Shown: positions 16,288-26,162, numbered from the stretch's first letter. The stretch is 64,000 nt of DNA from Desulfoarculaceae bacterium (GCA_019429465.1 JAHYIV010000010.1:1-64000); one strand, 5' to 3'. Notes: generated by a model not told the origin, from the sequence alone. A program made the numbers and translations.

Positions 16288-18276
16288 TTATTTCACGCCA
16301 TGCTCACGCAGAAAAGAGGTGTATTTTTTATCTGTCCCCTGGATATGCTTGACCAGCCACTCCTTGAGAAAGGTCATGAGCTCCATGGAAAGCATGGCGT
16401 CCCCGGCCTTGAATTTTTTCTGAATATCCACCACCTGGGCCACCAGCTTCCGATGAAGTTCGGCATGGATCTTCTCCTCGGGATAGCCAAACTGGGCAAA
16501 GAGCTTTTCTTCGACGGCAAAATGACTGGCAGTATAGTCGACCAGCCGATCAAGGATCGTACCCATCGCACTGTTGCTCTTTTTTAATTTCATGGCCTTG
16601 TGCAGCTCATTGATCATCCCCACCAGCTTCTTGTGCTGGTCGTCAATCAGCTTGATATTCACGCTCAGGTTGGCACTCCAGGGCATGAGATCCGCGACCT
16701 GGGAGGAAGCGGTCGGAGTGGCGGACGCCATCGGTCTTGACACTGACGTTGCTGCCTTTCTGACCCCGGCCTCACCGCCAGCCGAACCCGGAGCCATTCT
16801 GAAATGGGCCACCAGGTTTTTAAGAGTCTCCGCCACATCGGCCAACTCCCGGGCACTTCCCTCTACATCCTGACCACTCTTGGAAAGGGAGCGGGAAACA
16901 TTACTGACCTCGGTAATATCGCCGGCGATCTGAGCTGCCACCATGGAACTCTGGGCCACATTTTCATTGACCTCACTGATCCCCTGAGCCGCCTGCAAAA
17001 CGCTTTCAGCAATCTCGGAAGTCGTGGCAGTCTGCTCCTCAACAGACTGGGCGATATCGGCCACAATCCCGTTCATCTGACTGATAACCCTGGTAATCTG
17101 CTCGATCTCACTGACCGTCTCGTTGGTTGACCCCTGAATAGACTCAATCCTGGCCTTGATCTCTCCGGTTGCCGCCGCCGTCTGCTTGGCGAGTTCCTTG
17201 ATCTCATTGGCCACTACAGCAAAACATTTGCCTGCCTCCCCGGCGCGGGCCGCCTCAATGGTGGCATTCAAGGCCAGCAGATTGGTCTGATCCGAGATCT
17301 CGGTAATGGCCTCGGTAACCTTGCTGATCTCATGGGCCGCCCGTCCCAGAGCCCCGACCTTTTCTGTAGAACTTTGGGCCAGGAGCAGGGCGCCATTGGT
17401 AATCTCTTTGGCCTGCTCTGTTTTGGCGGCAATCTGATGAATCGTTGAGCTGATCTCTTCGGCCGCCGAGGCCACGATATTGACATTGGTAGCGGCCTGT
17501 TCACTAGCTGCGGCCACCGAGTTCATATTGGCGCTCATCTCTTCTGTGGCCGCAGCCACTGAAGCCGACAGCTCCGCCGAGTCGCCGGCCCCAGCCGACA
17601 GACTATGCGAGGTCTCGGACAACTCATGGGAAGAGGAGGCAAGGGTTACCACCTCTGCCCCGATACCACCAATAATATGGCGCCACTGCTCAACCGTGAC
17701 TGTCAGAGCTCGGGCCAGGTCGCCAAGCTCATCCTGCTGACCGACATCAAGCCTGACATCGAGATCGCCCTGGGCAAGTTTTTCGGTAAAGGTCACCATC
17801 TTTTTCAGGCTGCCGGTGATCAAGCGGAAGATATTGAAACCGAAGGAAATACCAATCACCAGCGCCAGACCCGTCATCAGCATGATGATCCGAATGGCAT
17901 TACGTGCCTCCTCTCGGGTGTGTTCATTTACATCTTTCAACACCTGATCAAGATGTTCTCCCGCCTTATTCAATATCCCGGAGACCTGATGTAAGGCCAC
18001 TTCTGATTTCGTCTGAAAGACATCCTGCATGGCGGGCAAGGCCTGCTCTTTATCTCCCGCCTTGGCCTGAATCTGCTGCATTTCGGCCACCGAGGCATGC
18101 AACTGGGCATGGGGGGCTTCAAGCTCTCTCAGTATCTGGGCCAATTCCGGATAGTCATGTTCCACAACTTTGCGGTCTTCGCCATAAAGCCATTGGCCCA
18201 ATTTGCATTTATGGTCATCTGTCTCCAGCTCCAGGGTGGCAATGGAGGCATCCTGGAAAAAGGTACTGATCTTCAC
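16288..18276 (-). CDS. Methyl-accepting chemotaxis protein fused to bacteriohemerythrin (5' end broken)
   Basis: The open part encodes 662 residues. It begins with a zinc-binding-type CZB-like helical segment (DHKCKLGQWLYGE) and a membrane helix at about 126-148 (IRIIMLMTGLALVIGI). A HAMP domain (LITGSLKKMVTFTEKLAQGD) follows, then a long MCP signalling coiled coil with the hairpin tip EISDQTNLLALNATIEAARAG. At the C-terminus is a bacteriohemerythrin domain of about 130 residues carrying the di-iron ligands in DDQHKKLVGMIN, HFAVEEKLF, HAELHRKLV and HIQGTD. Such fusions sense oxygen and steer motility. Two in-frame stops lie upstream (18280-18282 and 18454-18456), so the natural first membrane helix is separated. 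A short protein could start at the GTG at 18276 but has no ribosome site. Confidence 0.88.
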   Translation of the reverse strand: MKISTFFQDASIATLELETDDHKCKLGQWLYGEDRKVVEHDYPELAQILRELEAPHAQLHASVAEMQQIQAKAGDKEQALPAMQDVFQTKSEVALHQVSGILNKAGEHLDQVLKDVNEHTREEARNAIRIIMLMTGLALVIGISFGFNIFRLITGSLKKMVTFTEKLAQGDLDVRLDVGQQDELGDLARALTVTVEQWRHIIGGIGAEVVTLASSSHELSETSHSLSAGAGDSAELSASVAAATEEMSANMNSVAAASEQAATNVNIVASAAEEISSTIHQIAAKTEQAKEITNGALLLAQSSTEKVGALGRAAHEISKVTEAITEISDQTNLLALNATIEAARAGEAGKCFAVVANEIKELAKQTAAATGEIKARIESIQGSTNETVSEIEQITRVISQMNGIVADIAQSVEEQTATTSEIAESVLQAAQGISEVNENVAQSSMVAAQIAGDITEVSNVSRSLSKSGQDVEGSARELADVAETLKNLVAHFRMAPGSAGGEAGVRKAATSVSRPMASATPTASSQVADLMPWSANLSVNIKLIDDQHKKLVGMINELHKAMKLKKSNSAMGTILDRLVDYTASHFAVEEKLFAQFGYPEEKIHAELHRKLVAQVVDIQKKFKAGDAMLSMELMTFLKEWLVKHIQGTDKKYTSFLREHGVK

Positions 18277-18471
18277 GGCTTAACGGAGATAATCGACCTC
18301 ACGCTTGGCTAGCGCGACATTGATTTCATTGGCGGACAGAACCTGGTCCATGTCGGAACCCATCTGGGATACCTTGAGGAGCCCGACACCACCGATCGCA
18401 GTTGTCAGCAGCAAGACAACACCACAGACCACACCTATTTTTATTCCAATCGGTCAATTCTTCCAGTTCAT
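18277..18471 (-). pseudogene. Detached N-terminus of the hemerythrin chemoreceptor
   Basis: In the same frame as the chemoreceptor. An ATG at 18471 has a strong AGGAGAAGGGA ribosome site. The reading is MNWKN, stop (TGA), PIGIKIGVVCGVVLLLTTAI (the missing first membrane helix), then about 30 residues, stop (TAA), and straight into AVKISTFFQD of the downstream frame. No frameshift is needed. Restored, the protein is 727 residues, normal for a receptor. The two stops need separate mutations. Confidence 0.82.
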
Positions 18472-18507
18472 TCCCTTCTCCTGACACCTGATTCAATTCA
18501 CTTCTGA

Positions 18508-20481
18508 TTAAAAGTCCCTCTTCCCAGCTACCTGAACAACCCCCCGCACCGAATTACAGAGAAAAAGAGCCTCCGCATCCTGCAGATCAACAGGCGTCAG
18601 CACCTCTTCCCGCAGGGGAATCTGTGCATCCGTCAGGAGAAATTTCCTCATGATACCTGCCAATAATCCACATTGCAAGGACGGGGTTACGTATTCACCC
18701 TGCCGCCACAAAATGATATTGGAGATACACCCCTCGGTCAGCTCTGCCCGCTCATTCAAAAAACAGCAGTCAAACAGTCCGTTTGCCCTGGCCCGTTGCA
18801 GCTCACGGTCATAGAGCTCCCGCCTGGTAGTTTTATGAAAATACCAGGGCACAGATGAGTCTGTGCGCACAGGGGAGAGCTCGATCCGCGGCAGATCAGT
18901 GCGCCCGGGATCAGGCCTGCGAGGCAGCTGGCGAGCCACGGGCAGAAAACAGGGATGCGAGCTGATCGTCACCGCTCCATCCTTGGCCATGGTCAGACGG
19001 ACCCGCATGGGAACCGCGGCAAACAGACGGCACTCTCGCATCAATCCCTGTTCAACGGATAACAGATCACAGTAAAAAAGAAAATAATCCGCAGAGGCCT
19101 GCAGGCGCTCAAGATGGTCGGCCAGGAGCCAGTAGCCTGCCCCCGGCTCCCACAAGAGGGTCTCTATAAGTTGAAACGCGGGGGTGGAAGAAGTCAGGAA
19201 GCTGCCCTTGAGCAGACACTCCTGCCATTCCTGTTCCGGGTCCGAGTCAGCGACAATTGCGGAGCCCACCCCCATCTCCCCGCGTTTGCCGCACAGGGAG
19301 ACGGTGCGAATCGGCACATTAAAGAGGGCCGCACCCGAAGGTGCCAGGTAGCCGATGGCCCCGGTATAGACTCCGCGGCGAAACGGCTCCAGCTCCGCGA
19401 TGATCTCCATGGTCCGAATCTTGGGGGCGCCGGTCACCGAGCCACAGGGGAAGAGGGCCTGGAACAGTTGCCGAAGAGAAAGGGAGACAAGACTATCCCG
19501 GCCGGAGCCCCGAACGCCGGTAGCGACAATAGTAGAGGTCATCTGGAGCAGGGTCTCATAGCGCGCCACATCAAAGAGCGAAGAGGTGCGCACCGGGCCA
19601 TCTCCCAGCTCATGCATCAATCGTCCCAGATCATTGCGCAGAAGATCAACGATCATCACATTTTCACTGCGATTTTTCTGGTCACTCCTGAGATGACGCG
19701 CCTGTTCGCGGTCCTCTTCCGGGAAGCGGCCCCTTTTCATGGTGCCTTTCATCGGCCGCACCATAATGTTCTCTGCATCTTTTCTAAAAAAAAGTTCGGG
19801 GGAAAAAGAAAGCAGCCGGGACTCCCCAAGGCGAAGATAGGCCCCATAGGCCACCGATTGATTGCGTCTGAGCGTTTTATAGAGAGTCTCCGGCGTCCCG
19901 TAAAAATCAAAAAGCAGCTTCAGAGTATAATTAACCTGATAGGTGTCACCAGCCTGGATATATTGCTGAATGGCTTTAATAGCCTGGAGATAGGCATCAT
20001 GCCCCTGACTGGGCCGGACATTTTCCAGCGCCGGGGCTGGCTGCGGTTCGGGATTCATCCCGCCAACCGCAGGGATCGCCAGAGCGACTGCTGGGCCACA
20101 AGAGACAACAGGAAAATCAGTCTTACCTGAGCAATGATCAAAGACCAGGGGGTCCGGAAAGACACCAAGATCAGCCAGCAGGAGCGAGCCATCACCTTCC
20201 CGGCAAAAAAGCCCCTGCAGCTTTTCCTCTAAAAGATAGCCGAACTCATAACTGAACCAGCCGGCCACATAGTATCCAGCGGCCAGGGCTGACTCAATCC
20301 TGGCCATAAACAAGCGGCTGTCATCACCACTCCAACATTGCAGACGGCTGACGGGATCCAGAAAGAGAAGAGATGTCGAATTGTCCGGGTCTGGCTTTGC
20401 CGTATCTAGAAAGACAAACTGCTCTTTATCGGCCAGGAACATGAGCAATTGTTCCAGATCAAGATCAGAGAGAATATTCAT
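18508..20481 (-). CDS. pabB-pabC: Aminodeoxychorismate synthase component I / aminodeoxychorismate lyase fusion
   Basis: A protein of about 657 residues. The first two-thirds is a PabB/TrpE-type chorismate-binding domain: QAIKAIQQYIQAGDTYQVNY, LSFSPELFF, VRPMKGTMKRG and the region ALFPCGSVTGAPKIRTMEII. The last third is a PLP-dependent class IV aminotransferase-like domain with the catalytic lysine region WYFHKTTRRELYDREL and DCCFLNERAELTEGCISNI, as in PabC. The fusion makes p-aminobenzoate from chorismate for folate synthesis, supplementing folC elsewhere in the window. The partner glutamine amidotransferase PabA is not in the window. The ATG at 20481 is preferred to a GTG three codons upstream. 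Confidence 0.9.
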   Translation of the reverse strand: MNILSDLDLEQLLMFLADKEQFVFLDTAKPDPDNSTSLLFLDPVSRLQCWSGDDSRLFMARIESALAAGYYVAGWFSYEFGYLLEEKLQGLFCREGDGSLLLADLGVFPDPLVFDHCSGKTDFPVVSCGPAVALAIPAVGGMNPEPQPAPALENVRPSQGHDAYLQAIKAIQQYIQAGDTYQVNYTLKLLFDFYGTPETLYKTLRRNQSVAYGAYLRLGESRLLSFSPELFFRKDAENIMVRPMKGTMKRGRFPEEDREQARHLRSDQKNRSENVMIVDLLRNDLGRLMHELGDGPVRTSSLFDVARYETLLQMTSTIVATGVRGSGRDSLVSLSLRQLFQALFPCGSVTGAPKIRTMEIIAELEPFRRGVYTGAIGYLAPSGAALFNVPIRTVSLCGKRGEMGVGSAIVADSDPEQEWQECLLKGSFLTSSTPAFQLIETLLWEPGAGYWLLADHLERLQASADYFLFYCDLLSVEQGLMRECRLFAAVPMRVRLTMAKDGAVTISSHPCFLPVARQLPRRPDPGRTDLPRIELSPVRTDSSVPWYFHKTTRRELYDRELQRARANGLFDCCFLNERAELTEGCISNIILWRQGEYVTPSLQCGLLAGIMRKFLLTDAQIPLREEVLTPVDLQDAEALFLCNSVRGVVQVAGKRDF

Positions 20482-20698
20482 GGGCAGCACATATCAATTT
20501 CATTCATACCTTGCATCAATATTTAAAATATTCTATATTCGCTATTTGTTTTTATTAAATTCAAATTCAACTATATATAGTTCCCAGTCATGGAGCATCT
20601 TTCTATGACTAGCGCCAGACACGCTCATTCAAAAGGATATTCATTATTCCATTTTCTATGATTTCCGCAACCCTTTACGCAACCCGGAGGAGGCATTT

Positions 20699-21430
20699 AT
20701 GCTAATAAAAGACTGGATGGCAACCACTATTCTGACAGTGGACGCCAACACCTCGGTCATGCGGGCCACCCGAACGATGAAAGAGAACAATATCAGACGA
20801 CTGCCAGTCCTGTCCCATGGCAAGCTCGCCGGGATCATCACCGACCGCGACCTGAAAGATGCATCACCTTCCAGCAAGGCTGATATGGACATCCACGAGA
20901 TGTACTACCTGCTCTCCGAGATGAAGGTCAAGGATGTCATGACCGGCAGTCCCGTCTGCCTGAAGAAGGATGACACCCTGGAAAAAGCGGCGCTCGTTAT
21001 GCTGGGAGAGAAGATCTCGGGGCTGCTGATCGTTGACGACAACGACAATCTGGTGGGCCTGCTCTCAGAATCTGATGTCCTCCGGGGCTTCATCCACGCC
21101 ACCGGGATCCAGGACGGCGCCTACCAGTTCGTAATTGACATGTCTGACGCCGGTGGCTCTGTCTCGCTCCTGGTTGACATTCTGCGTCAGCACCATGCTC
21201 GCATCCTCTCCATCCTCACCTCGTTTAACGATGCCCCTCCCGGATTTAAGCGGGTATCGGTACGCATTCTTTCCGGGCTCTCTTCATCCCGCCCTGGAGC
21301 GAGCGACACCGAGCCACCCCTGGCTGATGAACTGGACATTAATGCCATTGCCGGTGAGATCGCGGCGATGGATGGATATAATATCGTCAGCCAGAGTCTG
21401 GATGACCTCAGTAATCTGCCAAAAAAATAA
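20699..21430 (+). CDS. CBS-domain pair protein (AcuB-like)
   Basis: A 243-residue protein with two CBS motifs. The first is MLIKDWMATTILTVDANTSV...IRRLPVLSHGKLAGIITDRDL, the second MKVKDVMTGSPVCLKKDDTL...LLIVDDNDNLVGLLSESDVL. An ACT-like C-terminal region of about 90 residues follows. CBS pairs bind adenine nucleotides and regulate. The start follows CCGGAGGAGGCATTT. Residues about 193-210 (LSSSRPGASDTEPPLADE) come from a short mobile repeat shared with MurE and others (21276-21325). The PFOR gene follows 67 bp later on the same strand. Confidence 0.9.
   Translation: MLIKDWMATTILTVDANTSVMRATRTMKENNIRRLPVLSHGKLAGIITDRDLKDASPSSKADMDIHEMYYLLSEMKVKDVMTGSPVCLKKDDTLEKAALVMLGEKISGLLIVDDNDNLVGLLSESDVLRGFIHATGIQDGAYQFVIDMSDAGGSVSLLVDILRQHHARILSILTSFNDAPPGFKRVSVRILSGLSSSRPGASDTEPPLADELDINAIAGEIAAMDGYNIVSQSLDDLSNLPKK
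21276..21325 (+). repeat. 54-bp family short repeat inside the CBS protein gene
   Basis: Encodes SSSRPGASDTEPPLA, in the same frame and orientation as the MurE repeat SSSIPGASDTGPSMA. It lies in the linker after the second CBS domain and before the C-terminal helix. Confidence 0.75.
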
Positions 21431-21497
21431 GCAACTTATAGAGTTCATAAAGAGCTAGAAACTTATTATTATCAAAGCAATGAAGGAGATTCGTTCC

Positions 21498-24400
21498 ATG
21501 TCACGAAAAATGGTTACCATCGACGGCAATCAGGCCTGTACCCATGTTGCCTATGCCACCACCGAAATCATCACCATCTATCCCATTACCCCATCCACGC
21601 CGATGGCGGCTGAGTCCGACACCAAATCAGCAGCCCTGCAGGAAAACATCTGGAACTCCGTCCCTGTTGTCACCCAGATGCAGTCCGAGGCAGGAGTTGC
21701 CGGCTCCCTGCATGGCTCGCTGGCCACAGGCGCCCTGTGCACCACCTTTACCGCCTCCCAGGGGCTGTTGCTGATGATCCCTGACATGTACAAGATAGCC
21801 GGCGAGCTGACTCCCACTGTTTTTCATGTGACCGCCCGCTCCATCGCCTGTCAGGGGCTCTCCATCTTCGGTGACCATAGCGACATCAACGCCGTGCGCC
21901 AGACCGGCTGGGGAATGCTTGCCTCCCAGAATGTCCAGGAGTGCATGGATATGGCCCTGATTGTCACCCAGGCCGCGCTCGCCTCCCGGATCCCTTTTGT
22001 CCATTTCTTTGACGGCTTCCGCACCTCGCACGAGATCCAGAAAATAGAGGAACTGACCCGTGAAGATATGACCGCCATGATCGATGAGGATCTGATAACG
22101 GCCCACCGTCAGCGCGCCCTCACTCCTGACCGTCCCACCATCCGCGGCACCGCCCAGAACCCGGATGTCTATTTTACCGGCCGGGAGACTGTCAACAAAT
22201 ATTACAACGCCCTGCCCGGTATCGTCCAGGACACCATGGACAAGTTCGCCACCATCACCGGCCGCCAGTACAACCTCTTCGATTATTACGGAGATCCTGA
22301 CGCCGAAGATGTCATTGTCATGATGGCCTCCGGCTGCGAAACCGTATCGGCCACCATCGACTACCTGATGGCCCAGGACAAGCGGGTGGGCATGGTCATT
22401 GTCCGCCTGTACCGGCCTTTTGACTGCAAGGCCATGGTCAACGCCCTGCCGCCAACGGTCGAGCGCATCACGGTCCTCGACCGCACCAAAGAGCCAGGCG
22501 GCGCCGGCGAGCCGCTCTACCTGGACGTCCGCACTGCAGTCGGCGAGGCTATAGAGAGTAATATCGCCGCCTACCAGCCTTTGATCCTCTCCGGCCGCTA
22601 CGGGCTTGGTTCCGCCGAATTTACCCCGACCATGGCCAAGGCGGTCTTTGACAATATGGCCTCCATGGCCCCCAAGAACCACTTCTGCGTTGGTCCCAAC
22701 GATGACGTGACCGGCTCCAGCCTGGACTACGACAAGGAGTTCAGCATCGAGGGCAAGGACGTTGTCCGCGCCCTGTTCTACGGCCTTGGTTCCGACGGCA
22801 CCGTCGGCGCCAACAAGAACAGCATCAAGATCATCGGCACCGAGACCGACAATTCAGCGCAAGGGTACTTTGTCTACGACTCCAAGAAATCAGGCTCGAT
22901 CACCACCTCCCATCTCCGTTTCGGCAAAAATCCTATTGCGGCCCCCTATCTCATTAACAAGGCCAATTTCATCGCCTGCCACAATTCCAACTTTCTCGAC
23001 CAGTATGACATGCTTCGCAACCTGGAAGAAGGCGGCACCTTCCTCCTGACCACCCATTTCAACGCCAAAGAGATCTGGGGCGAGCTGCCAAACAAGGTGC
23101 AGAAGGCCCTGATCCAGAAAAAGGCCAAATTCTTCATCATTGACGCCATCTCCCTCGGCCAGGCCCTGGGTCTTGGCGCCCGCATCAATATGATCATGCA
23201 GACCGCCTTCTTCCTGATCTCGGGCATCATCCCCGAGAAAGAGGCCGTCGCCGCCATCAAGAACGCCATCAAAAAGACCTATGGCAAAAAGGGCGACAAG
23301 GTCGTGGAAATGAACTACGGCGCAGTCGATGCCGCCATGAAAAACATCGTCGAGGTGAAGCTGGGCAAATCGACCGGCGGTCACGCCGTGCCGCCGACTG
23401 TTCCCGAGCACGCGCCTGACTTTGTCAGGGAAGTAACCGCCATCATGATTGAAGGGAGAGGCGACGAGGTCAAGGTCTCCCAGATGCCGGACGACGGCAC
23501 CTGGCCCACCGGAACCTCCCAGTACGAGAAACGGAACATTGGGGTTCAGGTCGCCGAATGGATCCCTGAAAACTGTATCCAGTGCGGCAGATGTTCTCTC
23601 GTCTGCCCCCATGCCGCCATCCGCATGAAGGTCGCAACTGATCTGAAAAAAGCACCCAAGGCCTTTAAATCCGCGGATGCCGTGGGCAAACAGTTCACCG
23701 GCCGGAAGCTTGTAGTCCAGGTCTTCACCGAAGACTGCTGCGCCTGCACCCAGTGCGTTTCTGTCTGCCCGGCCAAGACCAAGGCCTTGCAGATGGTTGC
23801 CAACACCGACGCAATCCGCAAAACCGAGGCCAAGAATGTGGAGTTTTTCCTCACTCTACCCGAAGTCGATTCCACCGAGATTGATCCATCCACCATCAAG
23901 GGCAGTCAGTTATGTCGTCCCCTTTTCGAGTTCTCGGGTGCCTGTGCCGGATGTGGCGAGACCCCCTATATCAAACTGGTCACCCAGATGTTCGGCGACC
24001 GGATGCTGGTGGCCAATGCCACCGGCTGTTCCTCCATCTACGGCGGCAACCTGCCCACCACCCCTTACTGTAAACGCGCCGACGGACGCGGACCTGCCTG
24101 GGCCAATTCACTGTTTGAGGATAATGCCGAGTTTGGTCTGGGCATGCGCGCCTCCGTCAACAAGCTTGGCGCTCAGGCGGCGGAGCTTGTCAATCAGGCC
24201 GTTACCGCAAAACTGATCACCAAGAAGATGGCCGACGGAATAGTAGGTGCCGATCAGAAATCGCAGACTGCCATTGAACAGCAACGGGAGCGCGTGGCCC
24301 AGTTGAAGGCCAAACTGGCAGGCAGCAAGGATGTCATCGCCAAGCGCCTTTTGCCTGTGGCTGACTACCTGGTGAAAAAATCAGTGTGGATCTTCGGCGG

Positions 24401-25034
24401 AGACGGTTGGGCCTATGACATCGGCTACGGCGGTCTTGATCATGTCCTGGCCTCCGGCGAGAATGTGAATATCATGATCCTGGATACCGAGGTCTATTCC
24501 AACACCGGCGGCCAGATGTCTAAATCGACTCCTCGTGCCGCGACCGCCCAGTTCGCGTCCAGCGGCAAGAAGATGCCGAAGAAGGATATCGGCATGATTT
24601 TCTCGACCTATGGCAATGTCTATATTGCCAAGGTGAATATGGGCGCCAATCCCGGCCAGGTTGCCAAGGCCATCGCCGAGGCCGAGGCCTATGATGGTCC
24701 ATCGCTCATCATCGCCTATGCCCACTGCATCAACCATGGCATCAACATGACCAAGGGTCTGGATCAGCAGAAGAAGGCGGTTGATTGCGGTCACTGGCCG
24801 TTGTACCGCTACAACCCTGAGCTGGAGGACGCGGGCAAGAATCCCCTGACCATCGACTCCAAGGAACCCACCATCACCTTTGAGGAATACGCCATGGCTG
24901 AGAACCGCTACCGTATGCTGAAGATGATGAATCCAGCCCATGCCGAGGAGCTCATGGCCCTGTCCCAGAAAGATGTGACCAAATCCTGGAAATTTCTGGT
25001 GGCACGGGCAGCGGCCCTGGAACCAGAGAAATAA
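21498..25034 (+). CDS. nifJ: Pyruvate:ferredoxin (flavodoxin) oxidoreductase, single-chain
   Basis: A 1178-residue homodimeric-type enzyme that oxidises pyruvate to acetyl-CoA and CO2 and reduces ferredoxin; it is central in sulfate reducers and other anaerobes. Domains in order: the pyruvate/PFOR domain I with the AYATTEIITIYPITPSTPMA motif; the gamma domain EPGGAGEPLYLDVRTAV; a 4Fe-4S ferredoxin pair (CIQCGRCSLVCP and CCACTQCVSVCP); a proximal cluster CAGCGETPYI; and a C-terminal thiamine-diphosphate domain with GDGWAYDIGYGGLDHVLA and DTEVYSNTGGQMSKSTP. The start at 21498 is preceded by AAGGAG at nine bases. A strong terminator follows. Nearby CBS protein may regulate it. Confidence 0.97.
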   Translation: MSRKMVTIDGNQACTHVAYATTEIITIYPITPSTPMAAESDTKSAALQENIWNSVPVVTQMQSEAGVAGSLHGSLATGALCTTFTASQGLLLMIPDMYKIAGELTPTVFHVTARSIACQGLSIFGDHSDINAVRQTGWGMLASQNVQECMDMALIVTQAALASRIPFVHFFDGFRTSHEIQKIEELTREDMTAMIDEDLITAHRQRALTPDRPTIRGTAQNPDVYFTGRETVNKYYNALPGIVQDTMDKFATITGRQYNLFDYYGDPDAEDVIVMMASGCETVSATIDYLMAQDKRVGMVIVRLYRPFDCKAMVNALPPTVERITVLDRTKEPGGAGEPLYLDVRTAVGEAIESNIAAYQPLILSGRYGLGSAEFTPTMAKAVFDNMASMAPKNHFCVGPNDDVTGSSLDYDKEFSIEGKDVVRALFYGLGSDGTVGANKNSIKIIGTETDNSAQGYFVYDSKKSGSITTSHLRFGKNPIAAPYLINKANFIACHNSNFLDQYDMLRNLEEGGTFLLTTHFNAKEIWGELPNKVQKALIQKKAKFFIIDAISLGQALGLGARINMIMQTAFFLISGIIPEKEAVAAIKNAIKKTYGKKGDKVVEMNYGAVDAAMKNIVEVKLGKSTGGHAVPPTVPEHAPDFVREVTAIMIEGRGDEVKVSQMPDDGTWPTGTSQYEKRNIGVQVAEWIPENCIQCGRCSLVCPHAAIRMKVATDLKKAPKAFKSADAVGKQFTGRKLVVQVFTEDCCACTQCVSVCPAKTKALQMVANTDAIRKTEAKNVEFFLTLPEVDSTEIDPSTIKGSQLCRPLFEFSGACAGCGETPYIKLVTQMFGDRMLVANATGCSSIYGGNLPTTPYCKRADGRGPAWANSLFEDNAEFGLGMRASVNKLGAQAAELVNQAVTAKLITKKMADGIVGADQKSQTAIEQQRERVAQLKAKLAGSKDVIAKRLLPVADYLVKKSVWIFGGDGWAYDIGYGGLDHVLASGENVNIMILDTEVYSNTGGQMSKSTPRAATAQFASSGKKMPKKDIGMIFSTYGNVYIAKVNMGANPGQVAKAIAEAEAYDGPSLIIAYAHCINHGINMTKGLDQQKKAVDCGHWPLYRYNPELEDAGKNPLTIDSKEPTITFEEYAMAENRYRMLKMMNPAHAEELMALSQKDVTKSWKFLVARAAALEPEK

Positions 25035-25080
25035 TATCTCCATCGAGCCTGCTCTTTTTGAGAGCAGGCATTACTCATAA

Positions 25081-25126
25081 AACAAAAGGGGTTCCGGAAA
25101 GTACTTTCCGGAACCCCTTTTGTTTT
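25081..25126. terminator. Bidirectional intrinsic terminator after PFOR
   Basis: Perfect inverted repeat AACAAAAGGGGTTCCGGAAA+G around TA, with A-rich and T-rich flanks. It separates the convergent nifJ and YkgJ-type genes. Confidence 0.9.
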
Positions 25127-25127
25127 A

Positions 25128-25215
25128 ATTACGAATTACGAATTTGGAATTACGAATTCAAGTCAGACAAATCGTTATTCCAAATTCATCATTTGTAATT
25201 CGTCATTCGTAATTG
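25128..25215. repeat. AATTACGAATT palindromic repeat
   Basis: Tandem AATTACGAATTACGAATTTG faces, after a loop, the inverse (ATTCCAAATTCATC...ATTCGTCATTCGTAATT). It is an imperfect AT-rich palindrome just after the nifJ terminator. No second copy in this window. Confidence 0.7.
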
Positions 25216-25220
25216 GTCCT

Positions 25221-26162
25221 TCATTTTCCTTCCATCTCCCGCTCCTGCTTGATCCTCTCATAATCCTGCACCGACTCAAGAACAGACTCATCCTGACGCT
25301 GTTTGATCTCCTCGACCTTGGTCTGGATCTTATCCTCTCGTATCTTCATGCTCTGGGCCCCAAACAGGGTGGAGGCAAGATATTTGAAAGAGAAGAGCAT
25401 GAGCTCCACATCATCTTCTTTAATCTTGGCCACCGTCTCATCATCAATGATAAAGGTGTCGAGAAAGGAACTCTCAAAGACAAAGGAGCGGAAATGGTCA
25501 AGGTCGGTCGAGGCCATGAAGAACATGCGTTTGGCCTGCTCCGAGAGGGTGGCCTGATGGCCGAATGATTTGCGCCGCATGACCAGGCGCAGCCATTCCT
25601 TGTTCATCTCGTCCCGCACATCAACGCCCTGGTCGGCACGCCATTCACGGACCGTCCACTCCTTGTCTTCTTCAAAGCCCTTGCAGTGCTCCTCCTTGAC
25701 GATAAAGAAAAATTTCTCTTCATCGTTCTGATCCCCATCCTTGCTCTTGTTCTCACCACCCTCATGAAAATCAGCCATACCCACGGGATAATAACGACAG
25801 GCAGAAGGCCGGTCACTGTAGACCGTGCACCCCTCCGGGGTCACAAATGGACATTTCTGGTCATCTTCCCGCAGCTTGATGGCCACACCGGGCATATCGG
25901 TCTGCTCTAAATAGACAGGGGTCGCATACTGCTGGATAAACTCATGGGCAGGCATATCGAGCCGCTTTCTCAACTGCAGGATATCATAAGGTGTCAGAAT
26001 AATCTTGATCCCTCCGCAACAGGCGGTAAAGCATTTCACTCCCGGATGACAGCGAAATTTGATTTTACTGTCCAGGGTCAATTTCTGGGGAAGAATATTG
26101 GATGGGTTTATTGCTTTCCCAAAGAGGACCTTCTCCTTGCCCGACATAATTTTCTCACTCAC
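25221..26162 (-). CDS. YkgJ-family cysteine-cluster protein
   Basis: A 313-residue soluble protein. The cysteine signature of the YkgJ family is complete: CHPGVKCFTACCGG near the N-terminus, then CPFVTPEGCTVYSDRPSAC RYYPVG. These cysteines probably bind a metal or iron-sulfur cluster. The C-terminal half is helical with a charged tail (KEEIKQRQDESVLESVQDYE). It starts with GTG behind AAGGTGATAAT; an ATG five codons later is the alternative. The function of the family is not known. It is long for the group (many are about 130-250 residues). Confidence 0.88.
   Translation of the reverse strand: MSEKIMSGKEKVLFGKAINPSNILPQKLTLDSKIKFRCHPGVKCFTACCGGIKIILTPYDILQLRKRLDMPAHEFIQQYATPVYLEQTDMPGVAIKLREDDQKCPFVTPEGCTVYSDRPSACRYYPVGMADFHEGGENKSKDGDQNDEEKFFFIVKEEHCKGFEEDKEWTVREWRADQGVDVRDEMNKEWLRLVMRRKSFGHQATLSEQAKRMFFMASTDLDHFRSFVFESSFLDTFIIDDETVAKIKEDDVELMLFSFKYLASTLFGAQSMKIREDKIQTKVEEIKQRQDESVLESVQDYERIKQEREMEGK

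Noticed and set aside
19114-20130. 338-codon plus-strand frame opposite pabB-pabC
   Set aside because: Shadow of a recognised enzyme; composition typical of antisense frames.
21627-22682. Long reading frame on the minus strand opposite PFOR
   Set aside because: Shadow frame of a well-recognised gene with biased third-position GC; no motif of its own.
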